Origin: Aselliscus stoliczkanus
Lineage: Eukaryota; Chordata; Mammalia; Chiroptera; Hipposideridae
Assembly (NCBI GenBank): GCA_033961575.1
Contig: CM066735.1
Span: 32,631,501 to 32,695,500 of the forward strand
Direction of reading: 5' to 3'
DNA: 64,000 nucleotides
This document shows, in pieces, positions 32,501 through 44,849 of the stretch; the stretch's first letter is position 1, and the number at the start of each line of letters is the position of its first letter. A program made the translations under genes and the position numbers. The notes under the pieces were generated by a model. That model had not been told where the DNA came from. It was given only the letters and a program-made list of their open reading frames with translations, and searched no databases.

Positions 32501-32998
32501 TTATAGATTAAGAAAAATCAATTTACATAACATAGAATTTTAAATATTTGAGATTACATGGAAGCCTTATCTGGAAAGCATTCAGAGTATCTCGGAAATG
32601 ATTCAGAATTTGTTTCTTTTTGCTTTGTTTTGTTTTTTAAGACTTGAGTTAGATTAAAGAAAGTTGTCAAGGAATAATTTAAAAAATAGTTTTCCAGTTT
32701 AGAAAGTTTATTTTACAGACATTTTCAGTCAAGACATATAAAAGGAAATATTTAAGCATATGGCAAAATATTCAGGTTAGATAAGAAATAATTTTCTGAG
32801 GGCATTTAATCATTGTAATAACTCATCAAAAGTAAGCTCTAAAATCTTTGTTTCTAGAAGTCTTTAAAGCGTGATACATTTCATCTCTTCAGGATAGCAC
32901 TATGTGTGAAGATGGATAATTACAATACATGATTTCAGAGAGAATATGAATTTTTCTGACTATGAGTAAGAATTTTATCTTCAAACAAACTTAAGATG

Positions 32999-33002
<4 letters not shown>
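29566..33002. other. Nothing recognised over 3.4 kb
   Basis: I find no convincing exon, RNA gene or named repeat. Short frames at 31018-31212, 31410-31646 and 31983-32189 lack recognisable motifs. Diverged repeats may be present below what can be read by eye. Confidence 0.4.

Positions 33003-33054
<52 letters not shown>
33001..33054. repeat. (AT)n microsatellite
   Basis: About 26 uninterrupted AT units. Such a long pure tract is expected to vary in length between individuals. Confidence 0.95.
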
Positions 33055-33060
<6 letters not shown>

Positions 33061-35772
33061 GATTCCAGCAGAGTAACTGAGAAAACAAGCAAAGTTTTAC
33101 AGAAGCTTTCATTGCTTTGCAGAAAATAAACATTTCTCAGCATATGTGTTGTTGATGCAGGCTCTATAAAATTGTTAGCTTAGGTTTTGGCTCTTTTTCT
33201 ACATGAACACAACAGTCCATGAACTCATATTTGGAAGCCCAAGCAATTACATAACTTCTTAAATCTTGCCAAGATCAATACTATTCATTGCTGTCAAGTA
33301 TGGTTTCTTTATGAAAAATAGTGATCATTTATTGTACCAGAAAAGGCCCCAGAAAATGCAGTTAGATATCAAAATTGTCATGGGGAAAATTTTTAGAATA
33401 ATTTCATCAATGAGAAGATTTTTCACTAATGAATCAAGACAGGTTTAACTCCTGTAGTGTAATATACTAATCTCAGAGACCCAATACCATCATCTGAAGT
33501 ATTTATGTGCCAATAGCCATGCCACTGTTTCCCAGTGAAATAGAGTAAAGCAACTCACAGATGCACTCTCTCATTCCTCTCTACATTTCTGAAATGAATG
33601 GATATGTTTGACTAAGAAGATAGAAAAATAAGAGAAAAGAAGGATAAAGACAGAGCTTAAGGCACATATGCATGTAAGAAAAGGGAATATGAGGAAATGC
33701 TCACTGAACAGACAGAAAGGAGTGGTCCCAGCAGTGTAAGGAGAGATAAAACATCATGGCGCCCAGTGAACCAAATGAGGGAAAGTTTCAGTAAGGACAG
33801 GGATGACACCTGAGTCAAGCAAGGCCCTAGATTTGATAGTGGGGACATTATCAGAGACCTAGCTGATCAGAGACTAAGTAGGTAGGAGAGGATGAGAGAT
33901 GCCAAATGAGGAAGAAAGCAGTGATATGGATATTTTGCTGGATCATTTATACTTGGTAGTGAGCACTGGATGCACTCCTAAGGAAGAGTAGAACCAGAAG
34001 AATAAAGGATGCTAAAACGAGAGAGAAAGGAAAGCCGCAGCACTGCCCAATAAGACTGGGCAAAGAGACTTAGAAAAAAACCCTCTTCCTTTTGCTCTCC
34101 TTGAATTGCAGAGCACATAGGCATATTCCCGGTCCTCCCGTCAAATGTCTATGATGTGCTTTTAAATACTATTCGTACTTTATAGTGTGATTTTATATTA
34201 TTTATTATTTTTCTGAATTGAAACATAAAACACATGATCTCTACATTAGGTAGCTTTTGCTAGGTTGTGCTGAGGTAATAAACAGCTTCAAGATACAAAT
34301 GGTTTCTAATGACAGAAGATTATGTCTTGTCTACATTACATGTAAGTTCCGCATGTGTTCTTAATTCGTGGATGCAGAATGACAAATGGCCCTTATGTGG
34401 ACATGTTGTGTTTATAGCAGGAGGAGAGCAGTAACAAAGGCTCACAGTGGTTCTTGAAGCTTCCACTCAGACATGGCAGACATCATTCCATACTCACATT
34501 TAACTGATCAAAGCAAGTCGTCTGCCTAAGAGTTGGGCGCAAAATGTAATTCTTTGACAGGGAGGAAAGAGAACACTTGGTAACAATATCATTTATCACA
34601 ACTTTGAAATTTTTCAAAACACAAAATGCATAAGAGAAAATTAAAATTTTCCATATCTTTCTACTTCCTTTACTGATGAGCACATAATATGAATGTACTT
34701 TGTATCCTAATTTTTAATTAATATTACATTATACATTTTCTCCTATGTCATTTAGTATTCTTGCAAATCTGGTTTTTAAAGCTGTACATTATTCTATTGT
34801 CTAGACTTTTTTTTTTTTTTAGCAATTCCCTGGACTCTTCTGTTTTTTTAGGCTTTGGTTAATAAATTGTCATTCAGTCACCTATGACATTTTCTAAGCT
34901 ATTTTCTAATACACCTGTGAGGAATGTTAATGACCTGAAACAAATCCCACCACACCTTTAAAAATGGCAGCTTTATTCTCTCCTCCAGAAAAATTAATAC
35001 TCTATTTAGAAATAAGGTTGTTTTTAGTATCAGCTGCACCTGAAAAATGAAATCAATGCTCAGGGGTGTTGAAAAATTTTTGGTTTCACTCCCATGATTT
35101 GATTCATTGTGAAACTGTTTCCGTGACCAATTAACCCTCTTTTTTAGGAAAAGATTTCCTTTTCAATTATATAGCAAGAGAGTTAACAGTTCAGGCATTG
35201 TCCATTTCAAAATTTTTATTAGGAATATAAATTAGAAGTTTGAATTTAAAGATTAAATGAGTTTCTTGTAACAATTTGAAATCTAAACAAATAAACAAAA
35301 TATTTAGTGATGTAGCTGAAACTTGTTTGCCTACACATAATCAATATCCCCCTTTTTATTTCTTAATATAGCCTTTCTATAGCTATCCAGGTGCTTCAGT
35401 GGAGACTGACCCCACCTTCTCTTTTAAGAGTGAGCATGACTGTTCTAACTTTAACCTTGATCTTGCCAATGACGGACTCAGGATTGGGCAGTTTGCGCCA
35501 TTCTGACAATAAGACAAGAAGGATGTCTGCATTCTAAGAAAAGTCCCTCTCCTTGGAGAAAGTCAGGTTAAAAGTCATTCCTCTTCTTCCTTCTAACATT
35601 TTCATGTTCTGGAGTGATACCTAGAACAGCTGCAGACAGTTTCCCAGCACTTTAGGAGAACGTTGAACCGGGACATCAAATGTAAGAAGTAAAAGAACTT
35701 TGGTCTCTGATGACCCTGGTGAGCACTGAATCAACCATACTGAAAATTTGTCTGAGTCTGAAGTCCTGTTAT
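33055..35772. other. Mostly unassigned sequence
   Basis: A region near 34235-34520 weakly resembles old LTR-like sequence, but I cannot name it. No gene is supported. A T-run lies at 34808-34820. Confidence 0.35.
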
Positions 35773-35786
35773 ATAAAAGCTAGTGC

Positions 35787-35944
35787 TGGGGCCGGCCAAA
35801 TGGCTCAGTTGGTTAAGAGCTCGCTCAAGAGTGCAAGCTGAGCTCTGAGCAACAGCGGTTCGAGGCCAGCCCGAGCTGAGTTGCCGTTGAGCTGCCAACA
35901 GGTGGCAGGATGGCTCAGCTAAAAAAAATAAATAAATAAAAAAA
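35787..35944 (+). mobile_element. tRNA-derived short SINE (type A)
   Basis: GGGGCCGGCCAAATGGCTCAG head, GGTTCGAGGCC B-box-like stretch, ATGGCTCAGCT end and an AAATAAAT-rich tail. The flanking 14-bp duplication is ATAAAAGCTAGTGC (35773-35786 and 35945-35958). Its B-box-like stretch and body match the 44.7-kb copy almost base for base. Confidence 0.94.
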
Positions 35945-36480
35945 ATAAAAGCTAGTGCATCTCCTTATTGTTTAGCTAGTGTAAGTAGAATTTCAAGATA
36001 CCTGTAGAAGGCATTTTGTCTCATACAAGACAGGCAGAGATGCAAGAGTATATTAAAAAAAAAATGTCAACTGAAAGGGACAAAATTATCATTGGATTTC
36101 TAAAACACATTTTTTTCTGATATTTACACATGACCACAACACAAATCTATATATATATACTTTCTGCCTCTACTTTGAACCAGTTGTTAAAAGGTCTATA
36201 TGTCATGCTAACATGCACTGATTAATAAAAAGTTACACTTGACATTTAAATATTAAAATGAAGATAAATGAACAGGATGACTTCATTGTTAAAGTATAAA
36301 TGCATATACTTTAAAATAAATTCTAGCTCTCACACTTGCAAATTATTTCTCAGAAATGTCCACAATCTTTACTCACAAAAGATTATAGCCTAAGTAAAAA
36401 AGATGGTGCTGACAACATTAATGTGTTTCCCCGCAGGGCAATTAAATAGAGCTAGAGAACTACACTAAAGAATTAGTCCT

Positions 36481-36953
36481 GGGCTGGCCGAGTGGTGTGT
36501 TGGTTAAGAGCTAGCTTGGGATGCCAGCTCTCAGCAGCAGGGCCCTGGTTCGGATCCCACATATGAGGGTCACTGACCCTCTGTAGCTAAGATGGTGAAC
36601 AACAGCTCCACCTGGAGCTAGGCTGCTCTGAGTCACAGGAGATGGTGGAGACTACAGCCTCTGCTGCAGTGGGCTGTCATAAGCTACAGTGAGTGGCTGG
36701 CAGCCAACATGAGTGGCTAAAAGCCTGCATGAGCTGCCAAGAGGCGCCGTGAGCAGCCATCCAGAGGCCGGCGACTAATCGGCTTCACCTGGGAAGAGCT
36801 CAATGATAATACCAACATGGGCCAATAAAGCAACGTCCTCCACAACTAGACTGAAGAACAAAAGGACAGCAACTTGTCTGTCCTCCTTCCCTGATTCCAC
36901 AATGCTGTTCCCCTCCCCCAATTCCCCAATAAAATCTTTAAGAAAAAAATAAG
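36481..36953 (+). mobile_element. Long tRNA-derived SINE (type B)
   Basis: It runs from GGCTGGCCGAGTGGTGTG to CCCCAATAAAATCTTTAAG and an A-rich tail, with the GGTTCGGATCCC B-box-like stretch. A 12-bp duplication AGAATTAGTCCT flanks it (36469-36480 and 36954-36965). The 3' end has AATAAA followed by TCTTT, the poly(A)-signal-plus-pol-III-terminator layout of T+ SINEs. Confidence 0.94.
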
Positions 36954-37409
36954 AGAATTAGTCCTATGGTCAGTTGATATAGAATGCAAACAATTCTACC
37001 TTATTTTTGAGAAAAGATACATATATGAAAAATCTGCATTGGTGAAATTCATGGGTAATAAAAATCTGATTTCCATCATTGACTTTAAAGTCCTTCCAAG
37101 TCTCTCATCCAAGTTTGTGATAGCAAACTTCATTGACTTGTATTGCCTTTTACATTTATGCTTTCCATTCTCTAAATATAATGAAAAATATAAATGAAAA
37201 CAACTGACTGAAATTGAAAAAACAGGTATCTATAGTTTAGGCAACCAAGTCCTACAGAATTAAGTTCTCATTGGAAAGATTCATAAGCATACACAAGATT
37301 CCTCAATAAAATCTACACAGGGTCAATTTTTTTTTCCAACTCATTCAAGCTTTCCTTTTGGTATATGTAAACATGTTATAAAGATTACAATCCATAATCT
37401 TGTTTGCAT

Positions 37410-37805
37410 GAAATTAGGGTGCTGGGAAGGCTGTGTTCCTTTCTGGTACTTCTAGAGGTGAATCTATTTCTTAGTATTTCCAGGTTCTAGAGATAACCTC
37501 CATTCCTTGGATCATGACTCTATTTGTACATCTTGAAAACCAGCCATATTGTATTTCTCTGATCCTGCTTTCGTTGCCACATCTTGTCCTCTAACCCACT
37601 TCTTCTGCCACCCTTCCTCAATTTGAATGATCTTTGTGATCATATTGCATCCACCTAGATAATCCAGGATAATCTTCCTAGCTGCTGATTAGCAATCTTA
37701 ATTCCATCTGCAATGCAATTTCCCCTTTGCCAAGTAGCCTAACGTTCACAGGTTTTGGTGATTAAAACACAGGCATCTTTGTGGGGCATTATTTTGTCTA
37801 GTACA
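37410..37805 (-). mobile_element. Probable MaLR/ERVL LTR relic, inverted
   Basis: The plus strand carries GGCTGTGTTCCTTTCTGG, ACCTAGATAATCCAGGATAATCTTCC, GATTAGCAATCTTAATTCCATCTGCAA and GGCATCTTTGTGGGGCATTATTTTG. These are reverse-complement words of a widespread mammalian LTR-like repeat. The subfamily is not assigned and the class is less certain than for the 29-kb copy. Confidence 0.5.
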
Positions 37806-38579
37806 AACTATATTATAAATGCATAAGAAAATAAAATATGGAACCACAAATATGAATAAGCAATACACAACTGCCAGCAACTGTCAGAAAGACTTTAAAA
37901 AAAGATAAAATTTCTTGAAATGAAAAAATACAATTTTTGAAATTTAAAAAAAAAATCCATAAACCAGTTAAACAGCTTTCTAAGCACAGTTGAAAAAATA
38001 GTGAACTGAATATATAGCTGATGAAACTATCCAGAATGTATGCAGACGGGAAAAAAAGAAATATAAAATATAAAAAAGAAGTTAAAGATATATAGAAGAT
38101 AGAATGAGAAACTCCAGATATGTGGAATAGGAGGGAATAGGGACAAGAGAGGGGGAGAAATATGTAAATAGATAGTGACTGAAAAGGTGCAAAATAAATG
38201 AAAAAACCTGACTTTGCTAATCCAGGAAACATAATGAATCTCTAACAGTATAGGTCAAAAGAAATCCACATGTAGTTGTGTTTTGGCAATATTGTAGAAC
38301 ATCTAAATGAAAGAGAGGCTCTTAAAATTATCAAGAGAATAAAAACCTATCACCTAATAAAGACAAAAAATTAGACAAACAGAAGAATTCTCAACAATAG
38401 GTGTTAAACTATTATAACTGTATTCAAACATGTTTTTATCCTGAGAAATTGTTTTTCAAAAATAAAATTGAAATAGAGTCTTTTTCAGATCCACATAAAA
38501 CTATTTACTACTAACAATTCTTTACTCAAGTAACTTCTAAAAGATGTAGTGCCACAAAATGGAAAATTATCACAGGACT

Positions 38580-39085
38580 GGGCCGGCCGAGTGGCGCATT
38601 GGTTAAGCGCTGGTTTTGGGACGCCAGCGGCCCCGGTTCGGATCCCACATGAGGGCCAGTGACACTGCCCTCTACAGCTAACAACAGCTCCACCTGGAGC
38701 TGGGCTGTGCGAGCCCCGGTGATGGTGTGGGCTGCAGCCCCTGCTGCAGTGGGCTGCCATAGGCTGCAGTGAGTGGCCCGCAGCCAGCGTGAGCGGCTGG
38801 CAGCCAAGCGTGAGCTGCCAATAGCCGCGGTGAGCGACATCCAGAGGCGAGCGACCGATCTGCCTCATCCGGGAAGAGAGCAATGACGATACCAACAGTG
38901 AAGCAACATCCTCCGCAACTAAACTGAAGAACAAGAAGACAGCAACTTGTCTGTTCCCCTTCCCCGATTCCCCAACGCTGTTCCCCTCCACCAATTTCCC
39001 AATAAAATCTTAAAAAAAAAAAAAAAAAAAAGAAATCATTGCCAAATCCGGTGTTGAAACTTTTAAAAAAAAAAAAAAAAAGAAA
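38580..39085 (+). mobile_element. Long SINE (type B) with a 3' transduction
   Basis: A perfect 18-bp duplication GAAAATTATCACAGGACT (38562-38579 and 39086-39103) encloses 506 bp. The SINE itself ends AATAAAATCTTA and a 20-base A-tract (39012-39031). Next come 33 nt not belonging to the family (39032-39064) ending in TTTT, then a second A-tract (39065-39081). Two poly(A) tracts inside one duplication mean that downstream DNA of the source copy was carried along. The usual TCTTT terminator is weakened to TCTTA here. ORFs on its minus strand are spurious. Confidence 0.93.
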
Positions 39086-39659
39086 GAAAATTATCACAGG
39101 ACTAATTTGAGATACAAAAACAGAATAGTGATAAAATGTAAACATGTATCTTAATCTAAATAGTAGTGTCTGCATAAAATAATAAATATAGTGTCTAATG
39201 ATTTGTAGTTTTATTTGAAAGGACAACCAAATACTGGGCAAAAGTATAAATCAGAAGGAGAAGTGTTCAGTGTTACTGTATTCTTACAGCTTGATAAATT
39301 TTTGTCAGTTCATTAGATGTCTTTGGACGTTATAAATTAAATATGAAAAGCAAAATTTCTTTAATAACCACCAAGTGAAAAGTAATATAATATGAATGCT
39401 AACATAATAGAGGGAAAAATGAAATAAGAACTCAACCAACTAATTAAAAAGGGGGAAAAAATAAGAAAAGAAGCATAAAAACATGAAACAATTAAAAGAG
39501 AATGAAATGGTAGAAGTAAGTCAAGCTATATCAATAATCATAGTAAATCAATAAAGTCTCCAATGAAAATACAGATTATTAGATTGGATTTTAAAATATA
39601 GTTATACGCTATTTACTCCTGATATAAGAACATGGGAAGACTAAAGTAAACATATGAAA

Positions 39660-40110
39660 TTAGATTGCATCTTCTACCTATCAGTTAATCCATATGTATA
39701 TATTGCTACATAACAAATTACCTCAAAACTTCATGGCTTAAAATAAACATGCTTTATTTTGCAAGATCAAGATTTCAGAAGGGACTTAACTGCATAATTC
39801 AGATTCAGAGTCTCTCGAGGGATTGCAGTTAAGATGCAGGCTGGACCTGCAGTTATCTCAAGCCAGACTGGAGCTGAAGACCTCTTACAGTACCCTCACA
39901 ATATGACATCTGACTTGCCTCAGAATAGGCGATCCAAGAAACTATGGCATTTTTTTGTAACCTGGGCCTGAAGCTACACACTGCTGTTTATGCAATATCC
40001 TAGTGATTGTTAATCCTATTCACGGCGGGAGAGGACTATTCAAGGAATTGATTACCAGAAGCAGGGGACTATTGAGAACCATCTTGAAAGCTGGTTACAA
40101 CAGAGATATA
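39660..40110 (-). mobile_element. Unassigned ancient interspersed repeat, probably LTR-like
   Basis: TGCTACATAACAAATTACCTCAAAACTTCATGGCTTAAAATAAACA at the left and GGACTATTGAGAACCATCTTGAAAGCTGGTTACAAC at the right are edges of a repeat family common in mammals. It interrupts the ancient L1 endonuclease region. I do not name a subfamily, and the strand is by analogy with MaLR LTR orientation. Confidence 0.45.
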
Positions 40111-40862
40111 CCAAAAAATACTATCAAAAAAGGATGGGGGAGCTAGGTTCATATCAGACAAAACAGACAAATCATTGTTAAAGATTAGAAAAGACCAATA
40201 AATAGTGATAAAAGTTTAAATTTATCAAGATCTAACAAATCTAAACTCAGATCCCTGTGGAAAAATTTGTCTTAATACTGGGGGTGCCAAAAAAATGTAT
40301 ACACATAACTTCTATTCATCTTTTGTTATTGGTATATATTGAGTATTACAATTAATACATTTTTTTCTTCCTTTATTAGAGTATATTGAACAAAAAGAGG
40401 AATTGTCAATCCACCACTGGGGAGAGAAATTTCAACACATTTCACTCAATTATTGATGGTTCAGTCAAAAATTAGTAAAGACAAAGATCTGAACTATAGG
40501 GTTAGCAAGACTGACTTCTATATGTAACAATTAGATAATATATATTATCTAATGTATACATATATAAGGGATTTAAAAGAATTAACCACACATTAGGCCC
40601 AAAGCAGGTCTGATGTAATTTAAAAATCATTTTATGAGACCATATTTTCTGGACATTGTGCAATTAAGATACAATATCAAAAAAATGAAAATAACTACAT
40701 ATTTTTGCAATCTAAAAACACATTTCTAAAAAACTTATGAATTAAAAGAGACCGTCATGGCAACTTCAAGTTATTTACAACTGAACAATTATACAAATAT
40801 CACATGTCAAAAAAACCCTGTGAACTGCTGTGAAAACAGTACTTTTAGTATAAGTTAAAATG

Positions 40863-42416
40863 TCCATGCTACGTAAAGCAATCTATAGACTCAATGCAAT
40901 CCCTATCAAAATATCAATGGCATTTTTTACAGAACTAGAACAAATAATCATAAAATTTATATGGAACCATAAAAGAACTCCAATAGTCACAGAAATCATG
41001 AAAAAGGAGAACAAAACTGGAGGTTCACACTATCTGATATCAAACTATACTACAAGGCCACAGTAATCAAAACAGTATGGTACTGACATAAAAACAGATA
41101 CATAGATCAATGGAACAGAACAGAAAGCCCAGAAATAAATCCATGCCTATTGTATGGTCATGAATTCATGACAAAGGAGGCGAGAACATACAATGGGGTA
41201 AAAACAGTCCATTTAATAAATGGTGTTGGGAAAACTGGACAGATACATGCAAAAAAAAAATGAAACTAGACTACCTTCTTACACCATATACAAGAATAAA
41301 CTCAAAATGGACTAAAGATTTAAATGTAAGACCCAAAACCATAAAACTCCTAGAAGAAAACATAGGCAATAAACTCTCAGACATTACCATTAGTAATATT
41401 TTTACTGATATTTCTCCTCAGGCAACAGAAACAAAAGGAAAAATAAACAAATGGGATTACATCAAACTAAAAAGGTTTTGCACAACAAAGGAAATCATCA
41501 ACAAAACAAAGACACCCTGATGAATGGGAGAAGATACTCACCAATGATACATCTGGTAAGGGGTTAATATCCAAAATTTATTAAAAACCTCATACAACTC
41601 AACACCAAAACACACAATTCAATTAACAAATGGCCACAGGACCTGAGTAGACATTTCACCAAAAACGATATACAGATGGCGAATAGACAATTGAAAATAT
41701 GCTTAAAATCACTAATCATCAGAGAAATGCAAATTAAAACCACAATGAGATATCACCTCACACCTGTCCGAATGTTCATCATCAATAAATCAACAAACAA
41801 GTGCTTGCAAGGATGTGGAAAAAAGGGAACCCTTGTGCACAGTAGGTGGGATTGCAGATTGGTACAGCCACTATGAAAAACAGTTGGAGGTTCCTCAAAA
41901 TATTAAAAATCATACTGCCATATGCCAGTAATTCCACTCCTGGATATTTATCCAAAGAAATGCAAAACACTAATTTGAAAAGATATATGCACCCCTATGT
42001 TCACTGCAGCACTATTTACAATAGCCAAGATATGGAAACAACCAAAATGCCCAACAATAGACAACTGAATAAAGAAATGGTGGTACATATATATAAAGGA
42101 ACATTACTCTGCCATAAAAAAGAATGCAATTTTACAATTTGCCACAACATGGATGGACCTAGAGGCTATCATCTAAGTGAAATAAGTCAGACTGAGAAAG
42201 CCAAATGCCATATGATTTCATTTTTATGTAGAATCTAAAAAACAAAATAAATTGACAAAACAGAAACAGACTCATAGATACAGAGAACAAGCTGATGAGT
42301 AATAATTATGTAAAGTGTCAAAAGGATAATAGACTTATTCAGGTTATCACTTTGTGAGATATATAAATATTTAATCATTATGTTATTATTGTACAAAACT
42401 AATAATAAAAAAAGAA
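40863..42416 (+). mobile_element. 5'-truncated LINE-1 inside an older LINE-1
   Basis: It starts within ORF2 downstream of the RT catalytic box (CTACGTAAAGCAATCTATAGACTCAATGC) and continues through the ORF2 C-terminus (the knuckle C-x3-C near 41800) and 3' UTR to an A-rich end. Imperfect flanking words AGTATAAGTTAAAATG (40847-40862) and AGTATACCTAAAATG (42417-42431) suggest an old target-site duplication. Frames are interrupted at several places (stops near 41066, 41520 and 41876), so no protein is made. It is more diverged from the 17-25 kb L1 than the 54-kb copy. Confidence 0.85.
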
Positions 42417-42481
42417 AGTATACCTAAAATGCTCAAATTCTGAGAAAAATAGCACTTATAAAACTGATTCATAAAAGAAAT

Positions 42482-42566
42482 ACCCGGGCCGGCCAAGTGG
42501 CATGGTGGTTGGGAGTTGGCTTGGGACGCCAGTGGCCAGTAACACTGCCCTCAAAAAATAAAAAAA
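42482..42566 (+). mobile_element. Head-only mini-SINE (type B head)
   Basis: CCGGGCCGGCCAAGTGG start, deletion within the B-box zone, and an end right after AACACTGCCCTC followed by AAAAAATAAAAAAA. It has the same 3' boundary as the copies at 3.4 and 51.0 kb. No clear target-site duplication is visible. Confidence 0.8.
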
Positions 42567-44681
42567 GTAGTACCCTAAATATGTAGTAGTTAAAATATGC
42601 ATATAATAAGCACTAAGCCAAAATAGTTTCACAAATTAGACAAAATTTTCAAGGTATCAATTGTTTTGGCTTTATGTACATTTTAAAAAATAGTTTAAGA
42701 GAAAGAAATACTCCTCAACTCCTCCTCTGAAGTCAACATGACCATGATACCAATATCAGATAAAGATTGTCTGACAAAGGAAAATTATAGGCCTGTTTAA
42801 GTCATGAATAAAAGTGAAAGAGGCCAAAAATGAATACAGCAGTGGAAAGAAAATATAATTCACAAATGACCAAGTTGTATTTTTCCCAGGAATCTAAGAG
42901 TAGTTTAACATTTAAAAATCTATAAATATCATTCACCACATAAAAGTTTAAAAACATTCAAAACAAAAAATTTGGTAAAACTCATCACCACAAATGATAA
43001 CAAATTTATAGCAAACTAGAAATAAAAGGAAACTTCTTTATCCTGGTAAGAGGTTTCCACCAAAAGACTAAAAGAAATACCATTATTAATGGTAAAACAT
43101 TAGGAGAATTTCTTTTAAAAACATGAGCAAGAACATATAATCATACTACACCATTAGACATGATACTGGAATATTAGCCAGCATAATAATAGAAGAAGAA
43201 ATAAAAGTCATACAAACTAAAAAGGAAGAAACAAAATTGTCATTATTCTCAAGTGATACAATTGTTTGCAAAACAAAACAGAACAAAATAAAGCTTCTCC
43301 ACAAATTGACAGACTATTAGAAACATGAATTTAGCAAGCGAGCTAGTGATACGATCAACAGTAAAATATCCATTGTATTTCTGTCTATCAGCTCCAAACA
43401 CTAAGAAGATCAGTACTCAAGACAGCATTTTCTATAGGAACAAAATATATTGGCATACATAAGAATAACTCTTACAAACATTGTGGGAAGAAAAAGAAAG
43501 AAAGAAATTGAATCCCAATCTCACAACAAAAGTAATTATCAGATAGATTAAAGGATTTAACAGTGAAATACAAACAATACTTTTAGGGCAAAAAAACAGA
43601 AAAACATTATCATGAGAAAATCCAATCTCCTCAGAGTAGTCAAGAATTTCTTAAGGAGAACAGAAAATGTACTACAACAGAAGTAAATACTGATAATTTA
43701 TATACTAGATTAAAAATTAAGAATTTATATTCATCAGAAGATACCATAAATACAAAGGAAAAACAAGCCACACTCTAAAAGAATGTATTTGCAACATATA
43801 GCCAACAAACAGTTAGTATGAAGTATATATTGGGAATTTCAACAAAGCAGTAAAAGACAGATAATGTGATAGAAAAGATAGGAAAAAAATATCTACAGGC
43901 ATTTCTCCAAATAGAAAACAAGAATAGTGAATAGGTATATGAAAAGGTATCAAACCTCATTAATGATCATGGAAATAGAAATTAAGATCATCTGAGATTC
44001 TATTTTATTTTCTCAAATTTGGGAAAATTAAGGAGTTCTATAATATCAAATACTGATGAGAATGTGTAAGCAACAGATTTAGAAAAAATAATTAACATTT
44101 CCTACTGAAATTGAAGATGTCCATACACTATATAACTCAGCAATTCTCCTCAGTACTTACTTTAGAGAAAGTAAAAGACTCTAGAAGTAAAAGAATGCTC
44201 ATAATGTTATTCATGGTATCAAAAGGCTAGGGGATCCCAAATGTTCATCAGCAGGAGAATGAATAAATAAATTATGGTATATGCATACAATATAACACTG
44301 TAAATCAGTTATTATACAACACAGATGAATCTGAAAGATATATAATATTGAGGGGAAAAAAGCACATCCCAGAAGGCTAGGTGATACCATTATTAAAGAG
44401 ATGAAAAATAAACAATATGGTATTTAGAGCTGCATATATATGCAATAAAACAAAAAAGGTGGGAGGATGGCAAACATAAAATTCAGAGTAGTGGTTATGC
44501 CTAGAGGATGTGAGGGAAGAGGGTGGGATTAGGAAGAAAGCACAGGGATGCTGGGTACATACATGGTCATTCATTTTATTAGTATGCCTCATAACTGAAA
44601 TCTACATCACATATAGTCTTTGGACATAGCAAATATTGCATAAAAAGATAAAAAAGAAAAAAATTAAAAAGATAATAGTGG

Positions 44682-44832
44682 GGGCCGGCCGAGTGGCTCA
44701 GTTGGTTAAGAGCTCGCTCAAAAGTGCGAGCTGAGCTCTGAGCAACGGCGGTTCGAGGCCAGCCCGAGCTGAGTTGCCGTTGAGCTGCCAACAGGTGGCA
44801 GGATGGCTCAGCTAGGAAAAAAAAAAAAAAAA
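44682..44832 (+). mobile_element. tRNA-derived short SINE (type A)
   Basis: GGGCCGGCCGAGTGGCTCAG head, GGTTCGAGGCC B-box-like stretch, ATGGCTCAGCTAGG end and a long A-tail. The flanking duplication AAAAAGATAATAGTGG (44666-44681 and 44833-44848) includes part of the A-run. It looks young. Confidence 0.94.
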
Positions 44833-44849
44833 AAAAAGATAATAGTGGT

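Larger units (their letters stand above)
37813..44580 (+). mobile_element. Very old, nearly complete LINE-1, opened by later insertions
   Basis: Plus-strand segments follow L1 order. ORF1-like text lies at 37813-38560 (GTTGAAAAAATAGTGAACTG, AACTATCCAGAATGTATGCAGA, GATAGAATGAGAAACTCC). The ORF2 start/endonuclease lies at about 39450-39640 and 40115-40845. The RT region lies at about 42670-43300 (CTCCTCAACTCCTCCTCTGAAG, ACCAATATCAGATAAAGATTGT). The C-terminal part and 3' end run to 44580. Later arrivals occupy 38580-39085, about 39660-40110, 40863-42416 and 42482-42566. Removing them leaves about 4.1 kb. All frames are destroyed. Boundaries are approximate. Confidence 0.62.

Noticed and set aside
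38485..39241. Three overlapping minus-strand frames of 104-187 codons
   Set aside because: They translate the SINE at 38580-39085 and its A-tracts. GC-rich SINE bodies lack stops by composition and not through selection.
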